A DNA stretch of 14,627 bases from Nitrosotalea sp. (GTDB taxonomy: Archaea > Thermoproteota > Nitrososphaeria > Nitrososphaerales > Nitrosopumilaceae): assembly GCA_022545805.1 (NCBI GenBank), contig JAKEIJ010000010.1, forward strand, positions 1 through 14,627. The letters are read 5' to 3'. Shown one piece after another: positions 1 to 7,584 of the stretch (the first letter of the stretch is position 1; each line of letters opens with the position of its first letter). The position numbers and the translations under genes are program-made. A model generated the notes under the pieces. It made no database searches and was not told where the DNA came from. It worked only from the letters and a program-made list of their open reading frames with translations.

Positions 1-495
1 ACCATGTGTTGTCTTATAACAAATTCTCCAAAACTAAAAGATTCAGTATTGAAATCATTACAGAAAAAAATTAAAACAATCAAGAGATCTTTGATTGTAA
101 AGGAGAGTCTACAAAAAAATGGATTTATCGCCATGTGTAATACGGAGCAACAAATGATAGATTTTGCAAACAAACTAGCGCCTGAACATCTTGAAATAAT
201 AACAAAAAAACCACAACAGTTAGCAAAGAAAATAAAATCTGCGGGATTGATACTAATAGGAAAGAATACTCCGTCATCAGCTAGTGATTACCTGCTAGGA
301 TCAAATCACATACTTCCAACTAACAGATTTGGCAGAACTAGAGGTTCATTAGGAGTCTTGGATTACATGAAGATACAGACACAGGTAGAATCTTCAGAAT
401 CTGCATTGAAGAAAATTTCAAAATACATGAAAGCCTTGACTGAAGCAGAGGGCTTGCCAAATCACTATGAGGCAGTTAAGGGCAGATTGTCATGA
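1..495 (+). CDS. hisD: Histidinol dehydrogenase, C-terminal part (5' end outside window)
   Basis: HisD carries out the last two oxidations of histidine synthesis in the cytoplasm, turning L-histidinol into L-histidine with two NAD+ and a zinc ion. The frame is open from base 1, and the ATG at position 4 is internal because the family has about 250 more residues upstream. Numbering from that ATG, the APEHLE segment at 60-65 holds the catalytic Glu-His pair. D95 in the SASDY segment and H154 in LPNHYEAV match the Asp and His zinc ligands of E. coli HisD. NHILPTNRFGRTRGSLGVLDY is the typical C-terminal signature. The TGA stop overlaps the hisC ATG in an ATGA arrangement, so translation of the two is probably coupled. 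hisG would be expected upstream but cannot be seen. Identification is secure. Confidence 0.96.
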   Translation, partial: TMCCLITNSPKLKDSVLKSLQKKIKTIKRSLIVKESLQKNGFIAMCNTEQQMIDFANKLAPEHLEIITKKPQQLAKKIKSAGLILIGKNTPSSASDYLLGSNHILPTNRFGRTRGSLGVLDYMKIQTQVESSESALKKISKYMKALTEAEGLPNHYEAVKGRLS

Positions 496-1562
496 AAAAA
501 GACTGGTTTACAAAGGAATTGGAAAAATATTCCAAACTTGCAGGTTATAAAAAACCTGAAAAACACTCGAATGTGATAAAACTAGATTCAAACGAAAACT
601 ATGCAGTATCTGATGATTTGCTCAAAAAAATGATAAACGATGCAAAAGAAAACATGGACGTCAGAGAATATCCATTGGGAGGAACAGAAAGGCTAGTCCA
701 AGATATCTCCAAGTATGTAGGAATGCCAAAAGAAATGATCGGAGTTGGAAATGGCTCTGATCAGATCATTGATCTTTTTCTAAGTAACTTTGCTTCTAAA
801 GATACTAAAATACTAACATCTGATCCGACTTTTGGATTCTTTGAAGAACGATGTAAGCTTTATTCAATTCCTACAATAAAAATTCCATTTGACAAGAGTA
901 TGACTCTTAATCTGGAAAAATTCTTGTCAAACTCAAAGAAAGCTAGTATTCTTTATCTTGATACACCAAACAATCCAACTGGATTTCAATTTGAGAAAAA
1001 AGATCTTGAAAGGTTGATCCGTGAATTCAAAGGTCTTGTAATCATTGATGAAGCATACGTAGAATTTTCTGATTATTCTGTTGTAGAGATGACAAAAAAG
1101 ATCAATAATCTTATCGTACTTAGGACCTTGTCTAAATCATTTGGATTGGCAGGACTACGAGTAGGATATTTTGTGGCTAATGCACAGATAATTGACACAT
1201 TCACAAGAGTGATCCAGTATCCTTACCCACTGAATACATTGGCAATAGAGGTTGGCATACTGGCTCTACGACAATCGAAATCTTTTACAGATGTTGCAAA
1301 TCTTGTCAAGAAAGAACGTTCACGAATTATTGCTAACCTACAACAAATGAAAATATTTGAGGTATTTGATTCAAAAGCAAATTTTGTCCTTTTTGCTGCT
1401 GGGGGTTCCAGTCAACGAATTTACAAAGCACTAATTGAACAAGGTATATCAATAAAGAATCTCGGAAAAGTTGGCTCTCATGAGGGCTGCCTACGAGTTA
1501 CGGTGGGTTCGCAAGATATGAATTCCAAGTTTCTTACCGCCATACGGGATTTACTGAATTGA
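492..1562 (+). CDS. hisC: Histidinol-phosphate aminotransferase
   Basis: This is a PLP-dependent fold-type I aminotransferase that makes L-histidinol phosphate from imidazole-acetol phosphate, with glutamate as amino donor. At 356 aa it has the usual family length. Visible motifs are LDSNEN (31-36), GNGSDQII (87-94, cofactor phosphate contact), NNPTG (160-164), DEAY (186-189, the Asp that contacts the PLP nitrogen) and SKSFGLAGLRVGY, with the Schiff-base lysine at K215. A C-terminal segment near GCLRVTVGSQ supplies the substrate-binding Arg. The ATG overlaps the hisD stop by four bases, and its TGA stop overlaps the TTG start of the next gene (TTGA). This supports one operon with coupled translation. 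Broad-specificity aminotransferases share this fold, but the his context makes HisC the clear assignment. Confidence 0.96.
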   Translation: MKKDWFTKELEKYSKLAGYKKPEKHSNVIKLDSNENYAVSDDLLKKMINDAKENMDVREYPLGGTERLVQDISKYVGMPKEMIGVGNGSDQIIDLFLSNFASKDTKILTSDPTFGFFEERCKLYSIPTIKIPFDKSMTLNLEKFLSNSKKASILYLDTPNNPTGFQFEKKDLERLIREFKGLVIIDEAYVEFSDYSVVEMTKKINNLIVLRTLSKSFGLAGLRVGYFVANAQIIDTFTRVIQYPYPLNTLAIEVGILALRQSKSFTDVANLVKKERSRIIANLQQMKIFEVFDSKANFVLFAAGGSSQRIYKALIEQGISIKNLGKVGSHEGCLRVTVGSQDMNSKFLTAIRDLLN

Positions 1563-2545
1563 CTCTAAAGGAAATACAAGAAGGGATCACAATAGATCCA
1601 ACAAAAATTGAGAAAATAAAAAAATTAGACTCCATAGTGTTTGACTGCGACGGAGTACTAGTCGATGTATCAAACTCTTACGATTTGGCCATAAAAAAAA
1701 CTGTAGATTTTATCATAAAAGAAATGACACAAGTAAATGAATCAGTATTGGTGACAACAAAAATGATAGAAGGTTTCAAAGCTAGTGGTGGTTTTAATGA
1801 CGAAATTGATGTTACATATGCATTGATACTTGCTATTGTTGCAGCAAAGAAAAGAAACGAACCTTTCTCCGAATTCATTCTTCAAGTAATTGAAAATGCA
1901 GATCATAGCGGAATAAATTCTGTTGAGAAATACATGAATTCTATAAATGCTGATGTTTCTGACATTAGAAATAAATTATCATATCCAGGTAAAAAATTCC
2001 AAAATCCTCTCTCATCAATATTTGATGAAATATTCTATGGTTCTGAGTTGTATAAACAACTATACAAAAGAAACTCAGAATTTTTTCATGGTCTTGGATT
2101 GATTGAAAATGATGTTGTGATATTGAATAAAGATCTTGTTACAAAACTACATAGTAGATTTGGAAAAAAAATTGCTATTGTAACAGGTAGGGGGCACTTA
2201 TCTGCAAAATACTCCCTCAAGGACTTGTTCCAAGAATTTGATCTGGATAATTCAAAATTTCTAGAAGACGAACCACGTGAAATGGCAAAGCCAAACCCTC
2301 AATCTCTTATATCCTCAATTGAAGGAATGAATGGAACTACCTCACTATATGTAGGTGATTCCATGGAGGACTATCTGATGGCACGCAAGGCCAATGAATC
2401 TGGCATATCTACAATATTTTGTGGTGTGTATGGTACTAGTAATGATCCTAAAGCAAAAAAATCTCTATTTGAGAACAACCACGCGGACATTATAGTCCAG
2501 TCAATAGATCTAATTCCGAAGACATTAAATCTGGTTGAGGCATAA
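1559..2545 (+). CDS. HAD-superfamily phosphatase in his operon; candidate histidinol-phosphate phosphatase
   Basis: This haloacid dehalogenase-fold phosphatase of 328 aa has all four motifs. Motif I is [10 protein letters not shown] (nucleophile D29, acid/base D31), motif II is IVTGR (T209), the motif III lysine is probably K244 in AKPNP, and motif IV is VGDSMEDY (D267, D271). About 150 residues between motifs I and II form a large, mostly helical cap, as in subfamily I. The start is TTG at 1559, overlapping the hisC stop as TTGA; no ATG occurs in frame before residue 56 or so, which would lose motif I. It lies between hisC and hisB, and no PHP-type or HisB-N-type histidinol phosphatase is present. 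Dephosphorylation of histidinol phosphate is therefore the best inference. The fold and catalytic chemistry are seen directly; the substrate is inferred from context only. Confidence 0.9.
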   Translation: MTLKEIQEGITIDPTKIEKIKKLDSIVFDCDGVLVDVSNSYDLAIKKTVDFIIKEMTQVNESVLVTTKMIEGFKASGGFNDEIDVTYALILAIVAAKKRNEPFSEFILQVIENADHSGINSVEKYMNSINADVSDIRNKLSYPGKKFQNPLSSIFDEIFYGSELYKQLYKRNSEFFHGLGLIENDVVILNKDLVTKLHSRFGKKIAIVTGRGHLSAKYSLKDLFQEFDLDNSKFLEDEPREMAKPNPQSLISSIEGMNGTTSLYVGDSMEDYLMARKANESGISTIFCGVYGTSNDPKAKKSLFENNHADIIVQSIDLIPKTLNLVEA

Positions 2546-2570
2546 ACCCCTTCTCTACTCGGGGATTTTA
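2543..2570 (+). promoter_or_regulatory. Possible small hairpin overlapping the hisB ribosome-binding region
   Basis: In the 25-bp gap before hisB, CCCC (2547-2550) can pair with GGGG (2561-2564) across a 10-nt loop. A few A-U pairs may extend the stem past a one-base bulge. The GGGG lies 6 nt before the ATG at 2571, where a Shine-Dalgarno would sit, so folding could limit hisB initiation. The stem is short and this is only a suggestion. Confidence 0.25.
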
Positions 2571-3158
2571 ATGAAATCTAGAAAAGCACACATCAATAGG
2601 AAAACTAAGGAAACCGAGGTACTAGTTGAGGTAAGTCTGGATGGAACTGGGAAAATCTCTGTTAAGACAGGTTTACCATTTCTTGATCACCTCATTGTAT
2701 CTCTGTCAAAACATGCTATGCTTGATCTTAAATTGAATGCAAAGTCGATGGACGGAATAGATCACCACCTAATCGAGGATGCAGCAATAGCTCTAGGTAA
2801 TGCAATGGATCAATCTTTGGGTAACAGATCTGGAATTGTAAGATTTGGTTATGCTTCAGTACCGATGGATGAATCTCTTGCAGAGGCATCGTTAGATCTT
2901 GTCAAAAGACAGTATCAAAGAATTGATTTGTCTATTAAGAGAAACCAGATCGAAGAAATCTCAAAAGAAGATCTGGAACACTTTTTCCGATCACTGGCTC
3001 AGAATCTAAACATCTGCATGCACGTGTCTGTAAAATATGGAGATAACGATCACCACAAGATTGAGGCTGCGATAAAGGCATTTGCAGTGGCTTGGAGAAC
3101 AGCTGCAGGTTATGATCACAAGCAAAAAGGAATACCAAGTACAAAAGGTGCCATGTAA
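2571..3158 (+). CDS. hisB: Imidazoleglycerol-phosphate dehydratase
   Basis: This manganese-dependent enzyme dehydrates imidazole-glycerol phosphate to imidazole-acetol phosphate. It is the monofunctional form (195 aa) without the bacterial phosphatase domain, which fits with a separate HAD gene just upstream. Motifs from the chosen ATG are GLPFLDHLI (34-42), [13 protein letters not shown] (64-76), the PMDES segment (99-103) and a second metal motif [10 protein letters not shown] near 165. The two DHH..E repeats provide the metal ligands. The frame extends 12 codons further upstream to a TTG at 2535, but that would overlap the HAD gene, and the family usually begins just before the R.A.I.RKT.ET segment, so ATG 2571 is preferred. 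The stop directly abuts the hisH ATG. Confidence 0.96.
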   Translation: MKSRKAHINRKTKETEVLVEVSLDGTGKISVKTGLPFLDHLIVSLSKHAMLDLKLNAKSMDGIDHHLIEDAAIALGNAMDQSLGNRSGIVRFGYASVPMDESLAEASLDLVKRQYQRIDLSIKRNQIEEISKEDLEHFFRSLAQNLNICMHVSVKYGDNDHHKIEAAIKAFAVAWRTAAGYDHKQKGIPSTKGAM

Positions 3159-3764
3159 ATGGTCAAAGTGGCAATATTTGACTATGGGGCAGGAAACATA
3201 TTCAGTCTCAAATCATCACTAGAAAAAAATAATGCAGAAGTAGATATCATAACTAGCCTCAGCAAGATAAATGATTATTCTGGATTACTTTTGCCTGGGG
3301 TAGGAAACTTTGATCCTGCAATAAAGAGTCTTCATACTTCAAAAATTGAATTCCAAGATTTGGTAAAAAATCAGATCCCTGTATTGGGCATATGCTTGGG
3401 CATGGAAATGTTCTTTGAGAAAAGTGAGGAAGGAAAACTTGGTGGACTAGGAGTTTTGGACGGCGAAGTAATACTTCTTCCAAACAAATTCAAGATTCCC
3501 CACATGGGCTGGAACAATCTTCAGATCAAAAAACCAAGTGTCTTGTTAGATGGAGTCAAGGAAGGTTCATGGGTTTATTTTGTCCATTCCTACAGAGTAA
3601 AACCGAAAAACGAAGAAATCATCAAGGCTGATTCTGATTATGGGATAAATGTGCCTGCCGTAATCGAAAATCACACATTATTTGGAACTCAATTTCATCC
3701 TGAAAAATCAAGCAAAGTTGGTTCTATCATGATCAAGAACTTTTTACGAGTGTGCAAAAAGTGA
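3159..3764 (+). CDS. hisH: Imidazole glycerol phosphate synthase, glutaminase subunit
   Basis: HisH is a class I glutamine amidotransferase that releases ammonia from glutamine and channels it to HisF. It has 201 aa, the standard size. The start IFDYGAGN is typical. The oxyanion loop is LLPGVGNFD (44-52), the nucleophile is C79 in LGICLGMEM, and H180 and E182 in TQFHPEKS complete the triad. The ATG follows the hisB TAA with no gap, and a GGTG Shine-Dalgarno-like sequence at 3147-3150 sits 8 nt upstream inside hisB. The TGA stop overlaps a GTG start for hisA. Its partner hisF lies two genes downstream. There is no ambiguity in the assignment. Confidence 0.97.
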   Translation: MVKVAIFDYGAGNIFSLKSSLEKNNAEVDIITSLSKINDYSGLLLPGVGNFDPAIKSLHTSKIEFQDLVKNQIPVLGICLGMEMFFEKSEEGKLGGLGVLDGEVILLPNKFKIPHMGWNNLQIKKPSVLLDGVKEGSWVYFVHSYRVKPKNEEIIKADSDYGINVPAVIENHTLFGTQFHPEKSSKVGSIMIKNFLRVCKK

Positions 3765-4468
3765 AAATAATTCCTGCCATTGACATTATGGACAACAAAG
3801 TAGTACGACTAGTAAAGGGAGATCCCAAAAACAAAACTGTATACAGTTCTGACCCTGTTGGAATGGCAAAAAAATGGGAAAAAGCAGGCGCCGATATGCT
3901 TCATGTAGTAGATTTGGACGCCACACTTGGAACGGGTTCAAATCTTCAAATAATTAAAAAAATCACAGAATCAGTTTCTATACCTGTCGAGGCTGCAGGT
4001 GGTTTGCGTACAAAGGAAATAATAGAAAATGCGTTACAATTTTCTTCTAAGGTAGTACTTGGAACTATTGCTTTTAAAAATAAAGAGATCCTCGATGAAG
4101 TCTCAAAGAAATTTGGAAAAGAAAGAATTGTCATATCTGCAGATCAGATGGGTGGCAAAATTGTGATAAGTGGATGGAAGGAAAGTACTGGAATAGAACT
4201 TATTCCAGGAATTGAAAATTTTGTAAGGCTTGGCTACTCTCAATTTCTCATAACCACGGTAGAAAGAGATGGAACACTACATGGTCCAGATCTTGAGTCC
4301 TTGCAAAAATCATGTGATATAAAAAATGTAAAAGTTATAGCAAGTGGAGGGATATCTAATTTGCAAGATATTGTAAATGTAAAAAAATGTGGCGCAGCTG
4401 GGGTAATTCTAGGTAAGGCGTTATATGATGGAAAGATATCTGTAGAGGAGGTTAAGACACTAGCATGA
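3761..4468 (+). CDS. hisA: ProFAR isomerase (phosphoribosylformimino-5-aminoimidazole carboxamide ribotide isomerase)
   Basis: HisA is a (beta/alpha)8-barrel enzyme that performs the Amadori rearrangement of ProFAR to PRFAR, the substrate of HisF. I chose the GTG at 3761, which overlaps the hisH stop as GTGA and gives the family-typical start KIIPAIDIMD, 235 aa in all. An in-frame GTG at 3752 would add three residues (MQK) and is less likely. Catalytic D8 lies in PAIDI and the second acid, D128, in ISADQMGG. The phosphate-binding Gly-rich turns are AAGGLRT (about 78-84) and ASGGISN near the C-terminal end. A PriA-like dual role in tryptophan synthesis cannot be tested from this window. The stop overlaps hisF as ATGA. 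Confidence 0.96.
   Translation: MKIIPAIDIMDNKVVRLVKGDPKNKTVYSSDPVGMAKKWEKAGADMLHVVDLDATLGTGSNLQIIKKITESVSIPVEAAGGLRTKEIIENALQFSSKVVLGTIAFKNKEILDEVSKKFGKERIVISADQMGGKIVISGWKESTGIELIPGIENFVRLGYSQFLITTVERDGTLHGPDLESLQKSCDIKNVKVIASGGISNLQDIVNVKKCGAAGVILGKALYDGKISVEEVKTLA
4447..4452 (+). promoter_or_regulatory. Shine-Dalgarno site for hisF
   Basis: GGAGGT lies inside the end of hisA, 12 nt before the hisF ATG at 4465. It is the strongest anti-16S match in the his block, although the spacing is long. It suggests that hisF can start partly independently of coupling to hisA. Confidence 0.45.
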
Positions 4469-5268
4469 CTTTAACCAAGAGAGTAATTCCTTGTCTTGAT
4501 GTTGATAATGGACGAGTAGTGAAGGGAATGCATTTTAAATCAATAAAAGATGCAGGTGATCCTGTCTTACTTGCGGAAAAATACAGTCATGAAGGCGCTG
4601 ATGAACTAGTCTTTCTTGATATAACAGCTTCTGAACAACAAAGAGAGACAATCAAAAGTCTAGTACAAAAAGTAGCTCAAGTAATTGATATTCCATTTAC
4701 TGTAGGAGGAGGTGTCAAGACTCTACAGGATGCAAGAGATATTCTTCTTAGTGGTGCTGACAAGGTTGCTATTAATACAGGAGCTGTAAAAAATCCTGGA
4801 ATAATAACAAAATTGATGGAAATCTTTGGTAAACAATGTGTTGTGATAGCCATGGATGTAAAACGTAATTATGAGATAAAAGATGACAGACACATCTTCA
4901 AATCTGATTCCAAAAAGTTTTGGTTCGAAGTCTACATTTATGGGGGAAAAACTCCGACCAATCTTGATGCCATAGAGTGGGCAAAAGAGGTGGAAAAGCG
5001 TGGAGCAGGAGAGATTCTATTAACAAGTATCGATATGGATGGAACAAAAGAAGGATATGATGTACAGCTTATCAAAGAAATAGTAAGTGCTGTAAACATA
5101 CCTGTTGTAGCATCAGGAGGATGCGGTAAACCTAAACATATGCTTGATGTCTTTTTGCAAACTAATGTAGATGCCGCACTGGCTGCATCAATATTTCATT
5201 ATCAAACTCATTCTGTAGATAGAGTAAAAGAATATCTCAAAGAAAATGGGGTTCCTGTTCGACTATAA
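4465..5268 (+). CDS. hisF: Imidazole glycerol phosphate synthase, cyclase subunit
   Basis: HisF is the (beta/alpha)8-barrel cyclase that takes ammonia from HisH and converts PRFAR to imidazole glycerol phosphate and AICAR, the latter feeding purine synthesis. It has 267 aa, slightly longer than the roughly 253 aa of bacterial forms. The catalytic acids are D12 in [14 protein letters not shown] and D131 in IAMDVKR. The phosphate-binding loops are [12 protein letters not shown] (79-90), NTGAV (104-108) and [10 protein letters not shown]. The ATG overlaps the hisA stop by four bases. HisF and HisA are paralogous barrels, and their adjacency here is the common ancestral order. Confidence 0.97.
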   Translation: MTLTKRVIPCLDVDNGRVVKGMHFKSIKDAGDPVLLAEKYSHEGADELVFLDITASEQQRETIKSLVQKVAQVIDIPFTVGGGVKTLQDARDILLSGADKVAINTGAVKNPGIITKLMEIFGKQCVVIAMDVKRNYEIKDDRHIFKSDSKKFWFEVYIYGGKTPTNLDAIEWAKEVEKRGAGEILLTSIDMDGTKEGYDVQLIKEIVSAVNIPVVASGGCGKPKHMLDVFLQTNVDAALAASIFHYQTHSVDRVKEYLKENGVPVRL

Positions 5269-5286
5269 CAGAGAAATAGGGCTCTA

Positions 5287-5634
5287 ATGCAAAAGGATGT
5301 TGTAATGAATAAAAAGATAATTGATATTGATTTTGGAAAAAGTGACGGTCTTGTACCTGTAATTGTCCAGGATGTACACACTAAAGAGGTTCTAACTCTT
5401 GCATATGCAAACAAAGAGTCTCTCGAACTCACACAAAAGACTGGTAACTCATGGTTTTGGAGCAGATCGAGAAATAAACTGTGGATGAAAGGAGAGGAAT
5501 CTGGAAATGTGCAAAAGGTCAAAGAAATCTTGGTAGATTGTGATTCTGATGCAATTGTGTACCTAGTGGAACCGAGTGGACCTGCATGCCATACTGGTGA
5601 TAGAGTATGTTTCCACAATGTTCTTGAAAAATAA
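5287..5634 (+). CDS. hisI: Phosphoribosyl-AMP cyclohydrolase (monofunctional)
   Basis: HisI opens the adenine ring of phosphoribosyl-AMP to give ProFAR, the substrate of HisA, and needs zinc and magnesium. At 115 aa it lacks the HisE pyrophosphohydrolase domain fused to it in enteric bacteria. Motifs are [17 protein letters not shown] (54-70), the metal cluster VDCDSDA with D84, D86, D88 and C85, and [10 protein letters not shown] with zinc ligands C101 and C108. A second in-frame ATG at 5305 would give 109 aa and a more family-typical N terminus (NKKIIDIDF), so the true start may be there. It follows hisF after 18 bp and is the last gene of the operon. Only two bases separate its stop from the end of the opposing gene. 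Confidence 0.95.
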   Translation: MQKDVVMNKKIIDIDFGKSDGLVPVIVQDVHTKEVLTLAYANKESLELTQKTGNSWFWSRSRNKLWMKGEESGNVQKVKEILVDCDSDAIVYLVEPSGPACHTGDRVCFHNVLEK

Positions 5635-5636
5635 CT

Positions 5637-6134
5637 CTAACAGGGATCTAATCCTTTAGGCACAGGAGTTAATTCTGCCTGTGATCCTGGAATCCAATCA
5701 TTTACTATCTCAAATGGTATGGATTTGTATGAAACTCCTTTGAATACTATACTCCACTGACCCACAAGGTCTGTGGCATTACATAGTGCAAGAGTTCTTT
5801 CAGTATCTGGTTTGAAAAATTGTTTAAAACTAGATTTCATTGTTCCATTAAATGGTATCTTAGTAAACGCATCTCCTTTTGGATCCACAACATCAATTTC
5901 TCCTACATCTGTTGGTTGCAATCCACTTACCACCATGAAAATATTTTCCCCGAGTTTGTATTGATTTTTATTAATTGAAAATGGACCGGAGGAAACCCAT
6001 TTCCATTGTTGATCATCTAATTGTTTTTGATGATAATACGAATAAGCTGCGGCTGCAACTATGCCTGCTACTATGATTATCCCAATTATTGTTCCAGTAT
6101 GTTTTTTCTTTTTTGTTCTCTCTCTTATTTTCAA
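5637..6134 (-). CDS. Membrane-anchored extracytoplasmic protein of unknown function
   Basis: I do not recognise a characterised family, although the style resembles conserved thaumarchaeal hypothetical proteins. It has 165 aa. A very basic N terminus (RERTKKKKH) precedes one hydrophobic segment at about 14-33, giving a signal anchor with the rest outside the cell (positive-inside rule). The outer part (about 45-145) is rich in alternating hydrophobic residues and looks like one beta-sandwich domain: GPFSINKNQYKLGENIFMVV, then VDPKG, then FKQFFKP, then LVGQWSIVFKG. Two cysteines (C118 and the C-terminal C165) could form a disulfide, and N96 (NGT) and N119 (NAT) are glycosylation sequons. The start is TTG; no in-frame ATG is available. 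It converges with hisI and is divergent from thrC. Confidence 0.75.
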   Translation of the reverse strand: MKIRERTKKKKHTGTIIGIIIVAGIVAAAAYSYYHQKQLDDQQWKWVSSGPFSINKNQYKLGENIFMVVSGLQPTDVGEIDVVDPKGDAFTKIPFNGTMKSSFKQFFKPDTERTLALCNATDLVGQWSIVFKGVSYKSIPFEIVNDWIPGSQAELTPVPKGLDPC

Positions 6135-6159
6135 TTTTGAGTTTCGTTTGATGTTATCA

Positions 6160-6170
6160 TTAATATTTCT
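6160..6170 (-). promoter_or_regulatory. Putative TATA box for the membrane-anchored protein gene
   Basis: Read on the minus strand, an AT-rich AAATATTAAT-like box lies about 27-35 nt before the TTG start at 6134. This is the expected archaeal box A distance for a leaderless or nearly leaderless transcript. The region is AT-rich throughout, so chance matches are common. Confidence 0.3.
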
Positions 6171-6281
6171 TCTAATTGTAAAAAATTCATAAAATCTCTT
6201 AATTTACGAAATTTCCAGACTGTAACCTATTTTGTTGTTCGATCTTTTCTAAATTTGTAGTTGGATTTATGTTAATTTTTA

Positions 6282-6308
6282 CTTAATCTTGCTGTTCCAT
6301 AAATTAAG
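6282..6308. repeat. Short inverted repeat upstream of thrC
   Basis: CTTAAT (6282-6287) and ATTAAG (6303-6308) form a perfect 6-bp inverted repeat with 15 bases between them, and a further CTTAAAT follows at 6314. It lies about 30 bp upstream of the putative thrC TATA box and could be an operator. In sequence this AT-rich it may equally be chance. Confidence 0.2.
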
Positions 6309-6332
6309 CCCTACTTAAATTCATATTAGGAT

Positions 6333-6345
6333 TTTTTATGTACTA
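6333..6345 (+). promoter_or_regulatory. Putative TATA box for the thrC operon
   Basis: TTTTATGTA-like sequence is centred about 28-30 nt before the TTG start of thrC, with no Shine-Dalgarno between. This is the spacing expected if transcription begins at or very near the start codon. Confidence 0.35.
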
Positions 6346-6366
6346 TTTTTACAAGTCAGAGTTATC

Positions 6367-7584
6367 TTGGGAAAAATAAAGTTTCTACAGTGCAGAGAAT
6401 GTAAGAAAGAGTATACTCCTACATTCAAGTATATATGCGAAGAATGCTTTGGCCCTCTTGACGTATGTTATGATTTTCCATCTGTAAACAAAAATACCTT
6501 TTCAAATCGTGAACATACCTATTGGCGCTATCATGAACTCTTACCCATCGAGTCAAAATCTAACATAGTTAGTATTGGAGCTGGAATGACTCCGTTAATT
6601 AAAGCAGAAAAATTAGGTAAAGCACTAGGTCTGAATAATCTTTACATAAAAAATGATTCAGTAAATCCCACATTTTCATTCAAAGACAGACCCGCAGGTG
6701 TAGCTGTATCAAAAGCAAAAGAATTTGGTTTATCTGCAGTGGGATGTGCATCAACAGGAAACCTTGCATCAGCTACTGCAGCTCATGCAGCAAAAGGAGA
6801 TTTTCCATGCTACATATTTGCACCAAGTGACATTGAACATGCAAAAATAACCCAAGCTCTCTCTTATGGTGCTAATTTTATTTCAGTCGATGGTACATAT
6901 GATGATGCAAATAGAATTGCTGCACAGATAGGTGATAGCAAAGGAATCGGAATAGTAAACATAAACATGCGTTCCTATTATGTTGAAGGATCTAAAACAT
7001 TGGCCTATGAGGTAGCAGAACAACTTGATTGGAAAGTACCAGACCAACTTGTTGTACCAGTTGGAAGTGGAGCAATGTTAAATGCAATTTGTAAAGGATT
7101 TGAAGAACTCGAAAATACATCTCTGATCAATCAAGTCTCTAACATGCATATGATTGCAGCCCAACCTCGTGGATGCGCACCGATTGTAGAGGCCTTTAAG
7201 AAACATCTCTCAGAAGTGACTCCTGTGGAAACACCAGATACAATAGCCAAAAGTTTAGCCATTGGTGATCCTGGGGATGGCCAGTATGTATTACGACGTC
7301 TAAAACAATACAATGGTTTTGCTGAAGAATCAAACAACCAGGAAATATTGGATGCTATACTGTTGCTAGCCAAGACTGAAGGCATATTTACAGAGCCAGC
7401 AGGTGGTGTCTCTGTTGCTGTATTGAAAAAAATGGTTGATGAAGGAAAAATTGACAAGAATGATTGCACTGTATGCTATGTTACTGGTAATGGACTAAAA
7501 ACAACTGAAGTTATGATGGAAATGCTTCCAAAGCCTCAAGTAATGCAGGCAGATGTTGGCAAAATCTTGGCATTGGTGAGATAG
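6367..7584 (+). CDS. thrC: Threonine synthase
   Basis: ThrC is a PLP-dependent fold-type II enzyme that converts O-phospho-L-homoserine and water to L-threonine and phosphate. It has 405 aa. The N terminus carries a rubredoxin-like CxxC/CxxC zinc ribbon (C9, C12, C24, C27), found in many archaeal and plant-type ThrC. The PLP lysine is K106 in NPTFSFKDRPAG, the phosphate-binding loop is STGNLASATAAHAAK (about 137-151), and a Gly-rich cofactor segment PVGSGAML follows. The start is TTG at 6367; there is no ATG that keeps the zinc ribbon. The TAG stop directly abuts the ATG of the sulfur-carrier/E1 fusion, so the two are surely co-transcribed. A related fold-type II enzyme using a thiocarboxylate co-substrate is an alternative, because cysteine and homocysteine synthases share this fold. 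Threonine synthase remains the sound call. Confidence 0.92.
   Translation: MGKIKFLQCRECKKEYTPTFKYICEECFGPLDVCYDFPSVNKNTFSNREHTYWRYHELLPIESKSNIVSIGAGMTPLIKAEKLGKALGLNNLYIKNDSVNPTFSFKDRPAGVAVSKAKEFGLSAVGCASTGNLASATAAHAAKGDFPCYIFAPSDIEHAKITQALSYGANFISVDGTYDDANRIAAQIGDSKGIGIVNINMRSYYVEGSKTLAYEVAEQLDWKVPDQLVVPVGSGAMLNAICKGFEELENTSLINQVSNMHMIAAQPRGCAPIVEAFKKHLSEVTPVETPDTIAKSLAIGDPGDGQYVLRRLKQYNGFAEESNNQEILDAILLLAKTEGIFTEPAGGVSVAVLKKMVDEGKIDKNDCTVCYVTGNGLKTTEVMMEMLPKPQVMQADVGKILALVR
7575..7579 (+). promoter_or_regulatory. Shine-Dalgarno site for the ThiS/MoaD-E1 fusion gene
   Basis: GGTGA inside the last codons of thrC lies 5 nt before ATG 7585. It matches the archaeal anti-Shine-Dalgarno well and supports that start directly after the thrC stop. 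Confidence 0.6.

Noticed and set aside
2535..2570. 12-codon upstream extension of hisB from a TTG
   Set aside because: It would overlap the HAD gene and add residues not typical of the family; ATG 2571 gives the normal N terminus.
3752..3760. Upstream GTG start for hisA
   Set aside because: GTG 3761 gives the standard KIIPAID start and the usual 4-base overlap with hisH.
5208..5618. 136-codon minus-strand open frame opposite hisF end and hisI
   Set aside because: It lies wholly antisense to hisI, whose metal-binding motifs are clear, and its translation shows no recognisable domain.
6171..6366. Possible small RNA or tRNA gene in the intergenic region before thrC
   Set aside because: No cloverleaf, conserved tRNA loop sequence or stable GC-rich stem is visible; the region is uniformly AT-rich.
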